A model generated the notes under the pieces. That model searched no databases. It was not told the DNA's origin and was given only the letters and a program-made list of their open reading frames with translations. Made by a program: the position numbers and the translations under genes. From the NCBI GenBank assembly GCA_903911305.1, contig CAIWDB010000442.1, positions 1 through 46,708 of the forward strand: a DNA stretch of 46,708 nucleotides, written 5' to 3'. The stretch's first letter is position 1. The number at the start of each line of letters is the position of its first letter. Origin of the DNA: an uncultured Methylococcaceae bacterium (lineage in GTDB: Bacteria > Pseudomonadota > Gammaproteobacteria > Methylococcales > Methylococcaceae). Positions 40,285 through 46,708 of the stretch are shown in pieces.

Positions 40285-41112
40285 TCAATTACATATGGCT
40301 TTAGTTGTTTGGACGATCAATTTGTGTGATTCTATTATTTCTTGTGAATTCCAGAACTGCTCGCCTTGTACGCTTTCTGCAATAATACTAATTCCACGGT
40401 TTTTCCAACATTCAATTACTTTACTACTTGATGGTGAGAATTGATTTGAAGAAAACATTGAAATTTCGAACCAATAGATCGGACATGGAATTGCTGTATT
40501 TAACAAATCCATTTTATCAATAGATAAAGCTAGACTTGATGATAAGGTATACCCACCTATTTCAACGGATTCACCTGATACTATTTTATCTCGTAATTGC
40601 TTTATTCCTGTGCGTTCTTGTTTAGAAGCCAACATTTCAGTTGCAACTCGAATCCTTAAGAATTGATTTATAAAGTTAGCGCCATTAATTATTGGTTGCC
40701 AAAGAATAATTCCAGCTATATTGACAAACTTTTGACTTATATCCACTGCAAGCATCCCCCCCGTCCGCAGACCCCACAATATAATTGGAACATTCATTCT
40801 GTTTGTTAGCCAATCAATTGCTATTTCTACACACCTTCTCCAATTATCCCAACTAGCATCTTCAAAATCCCCTGTACTATCACCACAGCCTAATAAATCA
40901 ATCTGCAACACCGCGTAACCTTTACTAGCAAATTCGCGAACTTGGAGTGCAGCCATACGACGCGATTTATGCATTTCTTCAGCAAAAGGATGTAAATATA
41001 AAATACTAGCTTCTGGCTTTATAAATGTTGGAATGGTAAAATTACAAAATAACCTATCGTCACCAAAAGGCAAGAAGAAAGGTTCGATATTGAATAAAAG
41101 TGGATCAGCCAT
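40285..41112 (-). CDS. Exosortase A system-associated hydrolase 2
   Basis: Alpha/beta-hydrolase-fold protein of 275 residues, matching the TIGR03101 family: LYLHPFAEEMHKSRRMAALQ followed by VREFA, and QIDLLGCGDSTGDFEDASWD. The elbow reads ILWGLRTGGML, so the nucleophile position carries Arg rather than Ser or Cys and classic esterase chemistry is unlikely. It may act as a partner of hydrolase 1 or use another mechanism. Its start overlaps the acyl carrier protein gene by 8 bases, indicating translational coupling and suggesting work on an acyl chain. Confidence 0.88.
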   Translation of the reverse strand: MADPLLFNIEPFFLPFGDDRLFCNFTIPTFIKPEASILYLHPFAEEMHKSRRMAALQVREFASKGYAVLQIDLLGCGDSTGDFEDASWDNWRRCVEIAIDWLTNRMNVPIILWGLRTGGMLAVDISQKFVNIAGIILWQPIINGANFINQFLRIRVATEMLASKQERTGIKQLRDKIVSGESVEIGGYTLSSSLALSIDKMDLLNTAIPCPIYWFEISMFSSNQFSPSSSKVIECWKNRGISIIAESVQGEQFWNSQEIIESHKLIVQTTKAICN

Positions 41113-41353
41113 TCAATTTTATTTCCACAAACTCAACTAAACTCCCAAGACTTTGAAAGTTTTCGGAACTTATTTCATCATCATATATTGTAAAGCCAAA
41201 ACTTTCTTCTAGGGAAGTTATAATGCTTACTACCGCCATAGAATCTAATTCGGGAATTGCCCCAAGTAGTGGACTTGTCAAAATGAGGTCACTCATAGAC
41301 GCACTTAAATTAAGATTCTTTATTATAATTTGTTTGACTATATCTTGAGTCAT
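41105..41353 (-). CDS. Acyl carrier protein
   Basis: An 82-residue acidic ACP-like protein. The phosphopantetheine site is the Ser in IPELDSMAVVSIITSLEESF (about residue 38), in the usual DSM/L context. Overlap with the exosortase-type hydrolase 2 gene and position in a polysaccharide cluster suggest a dedicated carrier for modification or lipid synthesis, not the housekeeping fatty-acid ACP. The matching acyl-CoA ligase seen in full exosortase-A clusters is not in the window. The 223 bases upstream (41354-41576) are AT-rich and hold no gene; the operon promoter probably lies there. Confidence 0.92.
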   Translation of the reverse strand: MTQDIVKQIIIKNLNLSASMSDLILTSPLLGAIPELDSMAVVSIITSLEESFGFTIYDDEISSENFQSLGSLVEFVEIKLNG

Positions 41354-41576
41354 TGTGATTACTAATTTTCCGACTTTAACAGATTTAATACTAAATGTTT
41401 GTGAATTATCACATTATTCTATTTACCTGTCAAGTATGACGTATATCTCATAATTCCAAAAAACCTCAGTAATGATGAATTAAGATACTTAAAGTGGTAT
41501 ATTTCTTATGCTATTTACTACGTGAAAATATAAATAAATAAATCGCAAATCAGGCATGTATAAGAAATATAGGATA

Positions 41577-42539
41577 TTATTGTTTTCTCATTATATTTTG
41601 AAATAGCATTGGCACGAAGCGAGAAACTATTTTAGTATAAGGCGTAAACCGTGGTAATTGATATAGATCGCTTTTATTTCCCGCTACGCCCCATTCTGTA
41701 GAAAATGCAGCTTGGAACCCTAGCTGCCTAATGATAGTAGCTTGTTCAAGATGGTAATCTATATTTTTCTTTCCATTCGGGTAAGCGAAAAACCTAATCT
41801 TTTCACCAATAACTTCTTCCAAAAAATCTCGTCCATCTGCAATTTCTCGCATAGCCTCTTTTGGATTTAATTTTGCTAAAATTGGGTGATGAACCGTATG
41901 ACCGCCAATTTCCATATCGGACTTTCGCAACCGTTTAAGTTGGTCGGTACTCATCATAAGGTCGTTTGATGGCTCTTCGGCAGCTAACGTATCAATAAGC
42001 ATATCAGAAAAACGTTCCCTTTCAATTAGCGGAAGATACTTTACAAAACTTAAAATAGTATTTATAGCCTGAGTTTTTTCACTTATAGTTTCAATACTAA
42101 ATACTCCAATTCCGTAATTTGTTAAATCTATATAATTCAAACGTGCAGTGCGTATAGCATGAATAATACTGTCATTAAACATGCGGCCTCCGTCCAAATA
42201 TGCCGTTGCAATAAAAAATGTTGCATGAAGGTTATGTTTTTTTAATATTGGTAATGCAATATTAAAATTATCTGCATAACCATCATCAAAAGTAATGCAT
42301 GCTGCACATGATGGTAGAGAATTTGTCCTTAGCCTCTTTATGGCTTCGCCAAGCGGTAGAACATTGAATATTTTACTTAATTGAGCCAGTTGTAAATCGA
42401 ACGAGTTTGCAGTAACCTCATTTGGAAATAAGGGATCTTCTACATTAAGAACTCTATGATATATTAATATGCTCAGCTTGGCTCTTTCACCACTTGGTGA
42501 CAAGATTTTTCCTGTTGCTCGATATAGGTTGCTCAGCAT
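41577..42539 (-). CDS. Polysaccharide deacetylase (NodB/CE4 family)
   Basis: A 320-residue CE4 enzyme that removes acetyl groups from amino sugars in polysaccharides. Motif 1 is CITFDDGYADN (about residues 80-90) with the catalytic and metal-binding Asp pair. Motif 2 is EIGGHTVHHPILAKL, carrying the two metal-binding His. The segment FFAYPNGKKN corresponds to motif 3. The opening LSILIYHRVLNVEDPLFPNE is typical of the exopolysaccharide-associated branch. No signal peptide is evident. It is divergent from tpiA and closes the AT-rich block. Confidence 0.92.
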   Translation of the reverse strand: MLSNLYRATGKILSPSGERAKLSILIYHRVLNVEDPLFPNEVTANSFDLQLAQLSKIFNVLPLGEAIKRLRTNSLPSCAACITFDDGYADNFNIALPILKKHNLHATFFIATAYLDGGRMFNDSIIHAIRTARLNYIDLTNYGIGVFSIETISEKTQAINTILSFVKYLPLIERERFSDMLIDTLAAEEPSNDLMMSTDQLKRLRKSDMEIGGHTVHHPILAKLNPKEAMREIADGRDFLEEVIGEKIRFFAYPNGKKNIDYHLEQATIIRQLGFQAAFSTEWGVAGNKSDLYQLPRFTPYTKIVSRFVPMLFQNIMRKQ

Positions 42540-42746
42540 TTATGTCTACTTTTTATAAGAATATTAATTCAGCTAAATTCTAATCCATTCGCAATTGGAT
42601 ATATCGATTTCACAACCAATTGCTTTAAAGCTTAGTCGTCGGGCATGGGTTGCTTCATTTAAGGGAACGGCATAAAATGTTTGCTATCCTTTACATTTTT
42701 ACGATTCTTACTTGATGAAGCGGACAGACCAAGTGATATGCATTTG

Positions 42747-42775
42747 TTGATTTAATCACATGAATTGATTAAAAT
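42747..42775 (+). promoter_or_regulatory. Sigma-70 promoter for tpiA-secG
   Basis: TTGATT, a 17-base spacer and TAAAAT. Transcription would start near 42782, about 20 bases before the tpiA ATG. The rest of 42540-42746 between the divergent genes shows nothing I can name. Confidence 0.6.
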
Positions 42776-42804
42776 GAAGACTTTTATTTCGTGGAGAGCA
42801 TGAA

Positions 42805-43554
42805 ATGCGTCGTTCCCTAGTGGTTGGTAATTGGAAAATGAATGGCAGCCGCGATAAGACGCGGACGCTTCTTGGTGATATTTTGTCAGGTTTAGGTCAA
42901 CTCGCCAATGTTGATGTCGGAGTTTGCCCGCCTTTCGTTCATCTTCCCGATGCAAGTGAGTTGCTGAAAGGTTCCTCAGTGCTTCTTGGCTCTCAGAATG
43001 TTGCTGATCAAGACGAGGGGGCATTCACTGGTGAGATTTCCGCTCCGATGTTAAAGGAAGTTGGATGTTCTCTGGCGATTGTTGGTCACTCGGAACGCCG
43101 CATGGTTTACGGCGAGTCCAGTGCATTAGTTGCTGTCCGCTATGCCAAAGCCATTCAACATGGAATTATTCCAATCTTGTGCATCGGCGAAACACTTGAA
43201 GAGCGTGAATCTGATCGCACTTTTGATGTAATTGGCGAACAGCTTGATGCCGTTCTTAATACTTCTGGTGTCGCTTCTTTGACCAAGGCAGTCATTGCTT
43301 ATGAACCTGTTTGGGCTATTGGCACAGGTAAAACAGCCTCAACAGAACAAGCTCAAGAAGTCCATGCTTGGATCAGAGCCAAAATTGCCAAACTTGATGC
43401 CGGTGTCGCAGAAAAAATTCAAATCCTCTATGGGGGAAGCGTAAAGGGCGACAATGCGGCAGCTTTGTTTTCAATGCCTGATATCGACGGCGGACTGATC
43501 GGCGGCGCTTCGCTGGATGCCAACTCGTTCTTGAAAATTTGTCAGTCGGCCTAG
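42805..43554 (+). CDS. tpiA: Triosephosphate isomerase
   Basis: Interconverts dihydroxyacetone phosphate and glyceraldehyde 3-phosphate in glycolysis and gluconeogenesis. The 249-residue TIM barrel starts MRRSLVVGNWKMNGSRDKT, giving the substrate-binding Asn and Lys. The electrophile His is in IVGHSERR, and the catalytic Glu is in AYEPVWAIGTGKTAS, whose tail forms the flexible loop. ILYGGSVKGDNA and GGLIGGASLDANSF bind phosphate. secG follows after 7 bases, a common gammaproteobacterial pairing. Confidence 0.98.
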   Translation: MRRSLVVGNWKMNGSRDKTRTLLGDILSGLGQLANVDVGVCPPFVHLPDASELLKGSSVLLGSQNVADQDEGAFTGEISAPMLKEVGCSLAIVGHSERRMVYGESSALVAVRYAKAIQHGIIPILCIGETLEERESDRTFDVIGEQLDAVLNTSGVASLTKAVIAYEPVWAIGTGKTASTEQAQEVHAWIRAKIAKLDAGVAEKIQILYGGSVKGDNAAALFSMPDIDGGLIGGASLDANSFLKICQSA

Positions 43555-43561
43555 GTGTCTT

Positions 43562-43951
43562 ATGGTTCAGGTACTTACCGTTTTACATGTTATCGTAGCC
43601 ATTGCAATTATCGGCATGGTTCTCCTTCAGCAGGGGCGTGGTGCTGATGCAGGTGCAGGTTTCGGAGGCGGAGCATCCAATACGGTATTCGGAGCTAGGG
43701 GGACTGCCTCTTTCCTTTCCCGTAGCACCGCTATTCTTGCGATTTTGTTTTTTTCGACCAGCATACTTCTTGCATATTTAGGCGCTAGGCAAGATAATAA
43801 AGCCCCTGATATTCTGGATGTTCCGGCTACCGGGCAGGTCAAAACCGATCTTCCCCCAATAGGGGTACAACCGAGTGCCCCGCCTGTGAAAAGTGATCTT
43901 CCAGATCAGCCGCCACCTGTTACGCCAATTCAGCCACAGGGTGGAAAATAA
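43562..43951 (+). CDS. secG: Preprotein translocase subunit SecG
   Basis: Small accessory subunit of the SecYEG translocon. The 129 residues contain two TM helices (about residues 3-22 and 53-72) with the conserved LLQQGRGADAGAGFGGGASN between them, then FGARGTASFLSRSTAI. The long Pro-rich C-terminal tail is common in gammaproteobacteria. It lies directly behind tpiA and is followed by tRNA-Leu 9 bases after its stop. Confidence 0.97.
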   Translation: MVQVLTVLHVIVAIAIIGMVLLQQGRGADAGAGFGGGASNTVFGARGTASFLSRSTAILAILFFSTSILLAYLGARQDNKAPDILDVPATGQVKTDLPPIGVQPSAPPVKSDLPDQPPPVTPIQPQGGK

Positions 43952-43960
43952 AAGTCAAAT

Positions 43961-44045
43961 GCGGATGTGGTGAAATTGGTAGACACGCCATCTTGAGGGG
44001 GTGGTGACGAAAGTCGTGTCGGTTCAAATCCGACCATCCGCACCA
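43961..44045 (+). tRNA. tRNA-Leu (anticodon GAG)
   Basis: An 85-base class II tRNA. Acceptor GCGGATG pairs with CATCCGC, anticodon loop TTGAGGG, a long variable arm (TGACGAAAGTCG) and an encoded CCA. GAG reads CUC and CUU. The place behind secG is standard. Confidence 0.97.
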
Positions 44046-44064
44046 ATCAAACATACCGTTCAAT

Positions 44065-44090
44065 CAGGAGACAATAGTCTCCTGTGTTTA
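44065..44090 (+). terminator. Probable terminator after tRNA-Leu
   Basis: A perfect 8-bp stem CAGGAGAC / GTCTCCTG with loop AATA, followed by the T-rich TGTTTATTG. The T-run is weak. Confidence 0.6.
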
Positions 44091-44164
44091 TTGTGGAATC
44101 GATTTAAACGTATGGTTTGGCAAAGTCTTCAGTTCGTTTTTTGTTAAGCCAGAGTAAACAAATC

Positions 44165-44192
44165 TTGTCGTAAACTAATTTATCGGTATACT
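44165..44192 (+). promoter_or_regulatory. Sigma-70 promoter of ssrA
   Basis: TTGTCG, a 16-base spacer and TATACT, ending 12 bases before the mature tmRNA 5' end. Confidence 0.6.
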
Positions 44193-44204
44193 GTTAGATT
44201 AAAA

Positions 44205-44562
44205 GGGGGCGACATGGCTTCGACGTGGATCGCAAAACCCAAGGTGCATGCCGAGGTGCAGGATACCTCGCTAAACTATCTGCAAACAATTAGTTGCCAA
44301 CGACGACAACTACGCTCTAGCTGCTTAAGTCAGCTAGCCTTCGGCCAGCGGCCCGCTTATAGGCGGCTGGTTCCGGGGGTAACCCAATTGTAAGCTCGCG
44401 CTGAAGCTCTTCCGGGGTGGATGCGCTAAACAACACCGGAATCGTCGGTTGTTCTCCCTGCCGCTCGGGCGGAGACCGACTAAAACCAATGAGCAGGATA
44501 AGCATGTAGATCCGAAGGCGGAGGATTTGCGGACGCGGGTTCAATCCCCGCCGCCTCCACCA
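44205..44562 (+). ncRNA. ssrA: Transfer-messenger RNA (tmRNA)
   Basis: tmRNA rescues stalled ribosomes by trans-translation with SmpB. The mature 5' end GGGGGCG pairs with CGCCTCC at the 3' end, which finishes with ACCA. The tRNA-like part has GACATGGCTTCGACG and the T arm GCGGGTTCAATCCCCGC. The resume codon begins a tag reading frame at 44296-44328 that encodes ANDDNYALAA and stops at TAA; E. coli has ANDENYALAA. The length of 358 bases and the one-piece form are typical of gammaproteobacteria. Its 3' end is a common integration site for islands, and the sequence changes character soon after it. Confidence 0.97.
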
Positions 44563-44640
44563 AATAAATCAATATGTTGAATTAATGTAGGCACACAAAA
44601 GGCACATTTTGCAACATTTGCTTTAGTTAGAAATAAAAAA

Positions 44641-44674
44641 AGCCTGTAGATCGAAAGACCTACAGGCTTTTTTT
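44641..44674 (+). terminator. Rho-independent terminator downstream of ssrA
   Basis: AGCCTGTAG pairs with CTACAGGCT, extended by TC/GA across a GAAA tetraloop. A-runs precede it and T-runs follow it, so it could work in both directions. It ends almost at the stop codon of the minus-strand remnant at 44673. Confidence 0.88.
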
Positions 44675-45078
44675 ATTTATGCCTTTCAACTTCGATAATT
44701 TCTATTTTTACAAACCAATGCGGAAAAGTTCCAAGCATTACTGGGTTTTTAGTTTCAATGTCATTCCACAGTCTTAAACTTTTCTTCAAAAATACAGGCC
44801 AATAACACATTGTTGTTCATCTAGGCAGCTTGAGCCTGAGTAACGAAATGGGAAGAAACACAACATCAATACCAAACTCGTTCGGCACATCTAGCCAACC
44901 CATCTCGACATATGGTGGCATAAAACCGTTACATCAATACCTATACCATAAATCAGGTTTTCAAAGCTTCCGCTATTTGTTGATCGGCAAATTCTTCGTC
45001 CGACTCGCCCCAAGCGAACATTTGCTTTTCTACAATACAAATTTTTTTCTTAAACGGACAATGTATTGGAATTACAAC
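44673..45078 (-). pseudogene. Decayed reading frame downstream of ssrA, not recognised
   Basis: The minus strand carries three short consecutive protein-like stretches. First, an open frame 45078-44953 ends KQMFAWGESDEEFADQQIAE followed by ALKT and TGA. Second, in another frame, 44921-44817 reads MPPYVEMGWLDVPNEFGIDV and ends KLPR-TGA. Third, in that same frame, 44810-44673 reads MCYWPVFLKKSLRLWNDIET followed by KNPVMLGTFPHWFVKIEIIE. The amino-acid composition (many Trp, acidic and basic residues well mixed) looks coding, unlike the 118-residue plus-strand ORF over the same DNA. One frameshift plus TGA stops would join them, so I read one degraded gene. Either of the last two could be a real small protein. 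No family recognised. Confidence 0.4.
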
Positions 45079-45117
45079 TTAGCAAGCTTTCCCAGTACAA
45101 TGTCCCTGTGTCGCCAG

Positions 45118-45138
45118 ACTTGCCGAATTTCGGCAAGT
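45118..45138. repeat. Small perfect inverted repeat 3' of the 495-codon gene
   Basis: ACTTGCCGA-att-TCGGCAAGT is a 9-bp stem with a 3-base loop, located 34 bases after the stop of the GC-rich minus-strand gene. It may end its transcript, although no clear T-run follows on the minus strand. The remaining bases between ssrA and this gene (about 44563-45171) hold only the terminator and the decayed frame described separately. Confidence 0.45.
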
Positions 45139-45171
45139 CCGGTTTCACTCAGTCAGATTGAATTATTGCAG

Positions 45172-46659
45172 TCAGGCAGCCTGTAGGGTTTCCACAGGCT
45201 CCGCCTCGACCACCGACAGCACCTGGCCTTCCCCGTCCAGTTCCAGCGTGAAGCACTTGCCGAACAACTTGGGGCAGCCCGCAAACGACGGTAACAGGCG
45301 TTGAAGCGCCTTGGCCGGGTTTGCCGAGGTGTTGGCGACCACGAACTTCTCGAATGACCACTCGTCTTCGTCCTTGACCGACTCGTTGAAGCTGTCATAC
45401 TCGTCAAAGCAGGAACTGGCCTGCCTGACCACGCAGCCGGACGCATCGCCCTTGGGTACGATGAACAATCCCATGTCCTCCCAGTACAGTGAATCGCCCT
45501 CAATGTCCACGCTGTCATCGCCAAAGGTCAGGCGGTATTTTTCGCAGAAGGCCGTGTTTCCACTAACCCACTGGCCGTTAAAGTAAGCCCTATGGGTTTC
45601 ACCGATGGTTTCCACTTGTACTGCTTGCTTGGTGAAATCGACCAGATGGCGGAATAGCCAATGGCCTTTGTCCAGCGGATTGTCATACACAAGCATCTCC
45701 TTGTGCCAAGCGAACATCCACGGCGTTGCGCCTGTCTCGTCGTCAACGGACTCCAGTTCGGCGACGGTGACTTTGCCTGTTTCCACGTCCTCGCGGGTGA
45801 CCAGACCGGCCGGTTCAAGATTCACCGGGCTGCAACCTTCCTTGATCGGATAGTGCTGGATGTAAGCCAGCACCCCTTGGGGAATCACCGGCACGTCGTT
45901 GAGCAGTGCCAGACAATCCCACAGTCTGAGGGTTTCGTAGCCTTCCGCGAATTCGGCAGGTGAAAGCGTATCTTTCAATGCGTTGATTTTCGCTATGGCC
46001 TCTTGCCGGACAACCTGCTTGACCCGTTGGATGACAAGATCCTCGTCGATCAGCTTGTCGCGGTCGGGCAGACGGGCATGGAACTGCCGCGAATCCAGAT
46101 GGACGATGTTGACATTCAAATCCCCGCGCCAATGCCCTTTTGTGCGGTAAATCGGCAGCCCTTGCAGGCAGATTTGCAATTCCTGCACCGAGTCTGTCCA
46201 GCTTTCGCCTGAACCGAAACCCTTCAGGCACACTTTGCCGATTTCGGTGTCTATGAATTCCTTGCCGGAATTCAAGGCCCACGGTCGATGTAATGCCTGC
46301 CCGTTGAAGATGACCGGGATCGGGAACCACTTCGCCAATTCGGACAGGCACGAGGCGACTTGGCTGGCGTCGGGTTTGAAGTCGCCCAGCCTGACCGTCG
46401 TCACCCCTCCCCAGCAGCGGTTGCCGATGGATTCGGCGGTGAAGAAAATGCCACATTCCAGACAGTCATATACGCCTTCGGCATCAGGCCCTTGCACATT
46501 GGCCGAACCGCAACCGCAGACATCGCCCTCGAAACGGGACTCGACCGGACAGCACACCCAAGGGCTTACCTTGACCGGCTTGAACGACAAAATATCCGCC
46601 GTGGGCATGGACACGCGCCCGCCCTTGCTTTCCACCTCTAAGTGCCTGCATGAGAACAT
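45172..46659 (-). CDS. GC-rich gene of unknown function, possible island cargo
   Basis: A 495-residue protein that I do not recognise with confidence. Residues about 33-72 contain a Cys-rich stretch (WVCCPVES, CGCGSAN, YDCLECGIFF) that could bind zinc. From about residue 85, GGVTTVRLGDF, WFPIPVIFNGQALHRP and FHARLPDRDKLIDED resemble, in order, the end of a GHKL/Hsp90-like ATPase lid and its ribosomal-S5-like transducer domain. No Bergerat ATP-binding motifs are present ahead of them. The rest is acidic and soluble. The start is ATG 46659, with an in-frame TGA 39 bases upstream and no good Shine-Dalgarno. Codon choice is far more GC-rich than in the chromosomal genes and similar to the IS6 transposase, pointing to recent transfer. 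Confidence 0.6.
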   Translation of the reverse strand: MFSCRHLEVESKGGRVSMPTADILSFKPVKVSPWVCCPVESRFEGDVCGCGSANVQGPDAEGVYDCLECGIFFTAESIGNRCWGGVTTVRLGDFKPDASQVASCLSELAKWFPIPVIFNGQALHRPWALNSGKEFIDTEIGKVCLKGFGSGESWTDSVQELQICLQGLPIYRTKGHWRGDLNVNIVHLDSRQFHARLPDRDKLIDEDLVIQRVKQVVRQEAIAKINALKDTLSPAEFAEGYETLRLWDCLALLNDVPVIPQGVLAYIQHYPIKEGCSPVNLEPAGLVTREDVETGKVTVAELESVDDETGATPWMFAWHKEMLVYDNPLDKGHWLFRHLVDFTKQAVQVETIGETHRAYFNGQWVSGNTAFCEKYRLTFGDDSVDIEGDSLYWEDMGLFIVPKGDASGCVVRQASSCFDEYDSFNESVKDEDEWSFEKFVVANTSANPAKALQRLLPSFAGCPKLFGKCFTLELDGEGQVLSVVEAEPVETLQAA

Positions 46660-46708
46660 TTTGCTTTCTGATGCGAAGATGACGAAAAGTTGTCCAAATC
46701 AGCAAAAC

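Noticed and set aside
31097-42539. CRISPR array or tandem repeats in the AT-rich block
   Set aside because: I scanned the AT-rich gaps for regularly spaced direct repeats and saw none; only simple A/T richness.
44673-44921. In-frame TGA read as selenocysteine or Trp
   Set aside because: All other genes in the window use TGA as a normal stop (mutS, secE, nusG and others), and no SECIS-like hairpin follows the TGA; decay is simpler.
44830-45186. A 118-codon plus-strand ORF downstream of ssrA
   Set aside because: It starts at a TTG with no ribosome site and has shadow-like composition; the minus strand of the same DNA looks more like protein.
45815-46456. A 213-codon minus-strand ORF rich in Arg, His and Gly
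   Set aside because: Frame shadow of the GC-rich 495-codon gene; typical of out-of-frame translation in GC-rich DNA.

Overview
The window is a chromosomal segment of a Gram-negative proteobacterium, most likely a gammaproteobacterium. The evidence is the S12/S7/EF-G/EF-Tu and secE-nusG-rplKAJL-rpoBC clusters, an L10 leader, cytochrome c4, a tpiA-secG-tRNA-Leu block, a one-piece tmRNA with an ANDDNYALAA tag, MutS, and a periplasmic protease/7TM transglutaminase/ATP-grasp triad. I cannot fix the genus. The exosortase-A-type accessory genes and general gene content would fit a methanotroph or sulfur-oxidiser-like environmental lineage, but that is inference.

Layout. 1-1051: the 3' part of an IS6-family transposase that has cut into an OmpR-type response regulator, leaving only its C-terminal part. 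1141-2581: a palindromic repeat, a DUF2231 membrane protein and a small lipoprotein. 2618-5176: mutS on the minus strand. 5323-5625: tRNA-Arg and tRNA-Asn with a promoter and a terminator. 5712-22401: a long co-directional information-processing block, rpsL-rpsG-fusA-tuf-tRNA-Trp-secE-nusG-rplK-rplA-rplJ-rplL-rpoB-rpoC. It carries a consensus promoter, a candidate L1-binding leader, an L10 leader and an attenuator-like hairpin before rpoB. The str genes are joined in front of tuf-secE-rpoBC instead of following rpoC, which looks like a rearrangement at tuf.

22431-23162: cytochrome c4 and its terminator. 23221-26323: three tightly packed genes (retropepsin-like 'zinc protease', inactive transglutaminase with 7 TM helices, glutamate-ligase-like ATP-grasp), a widespread but poorly understood periplasmic/envelope module. 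26404-30256: pstC-pstA-pstB with two candidate Pho boxes, but no pstS or phoU. 30397-31862: a DUF4332 helix-hairpin-helix protein and an anti-sigma antagonist/anti-sigma kinase pair.

31865-42539: a strongly AT-rich, all-minus-strand block. It holds a TIGR04073-like protein, a CACHE-PAS-GGDEF-EAL protein, a porin, a truncated phosphate-binding-like periplasmic protein, a TPR protein, a glycosyltransferase, the two exosortase-A-system hydrolases, an acyl carrier protein and a polysaccharide deacetylase. No exosortase or PEP-CTERM protein is present. I read it as a surface-polysaccharide/envelope island.

42747-44562: tpiA, secG, tRNA-Leu and ssrA (tmRNA). 44563-46708: beyond ssrA the window changes character. 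A decayed minus-strand reading frame with frameshift and TGA stops is followed by a GC-rich 495-codon gene of unknown function. ssrA is a classic island integration site, so this edge may be the start of an integrated element.
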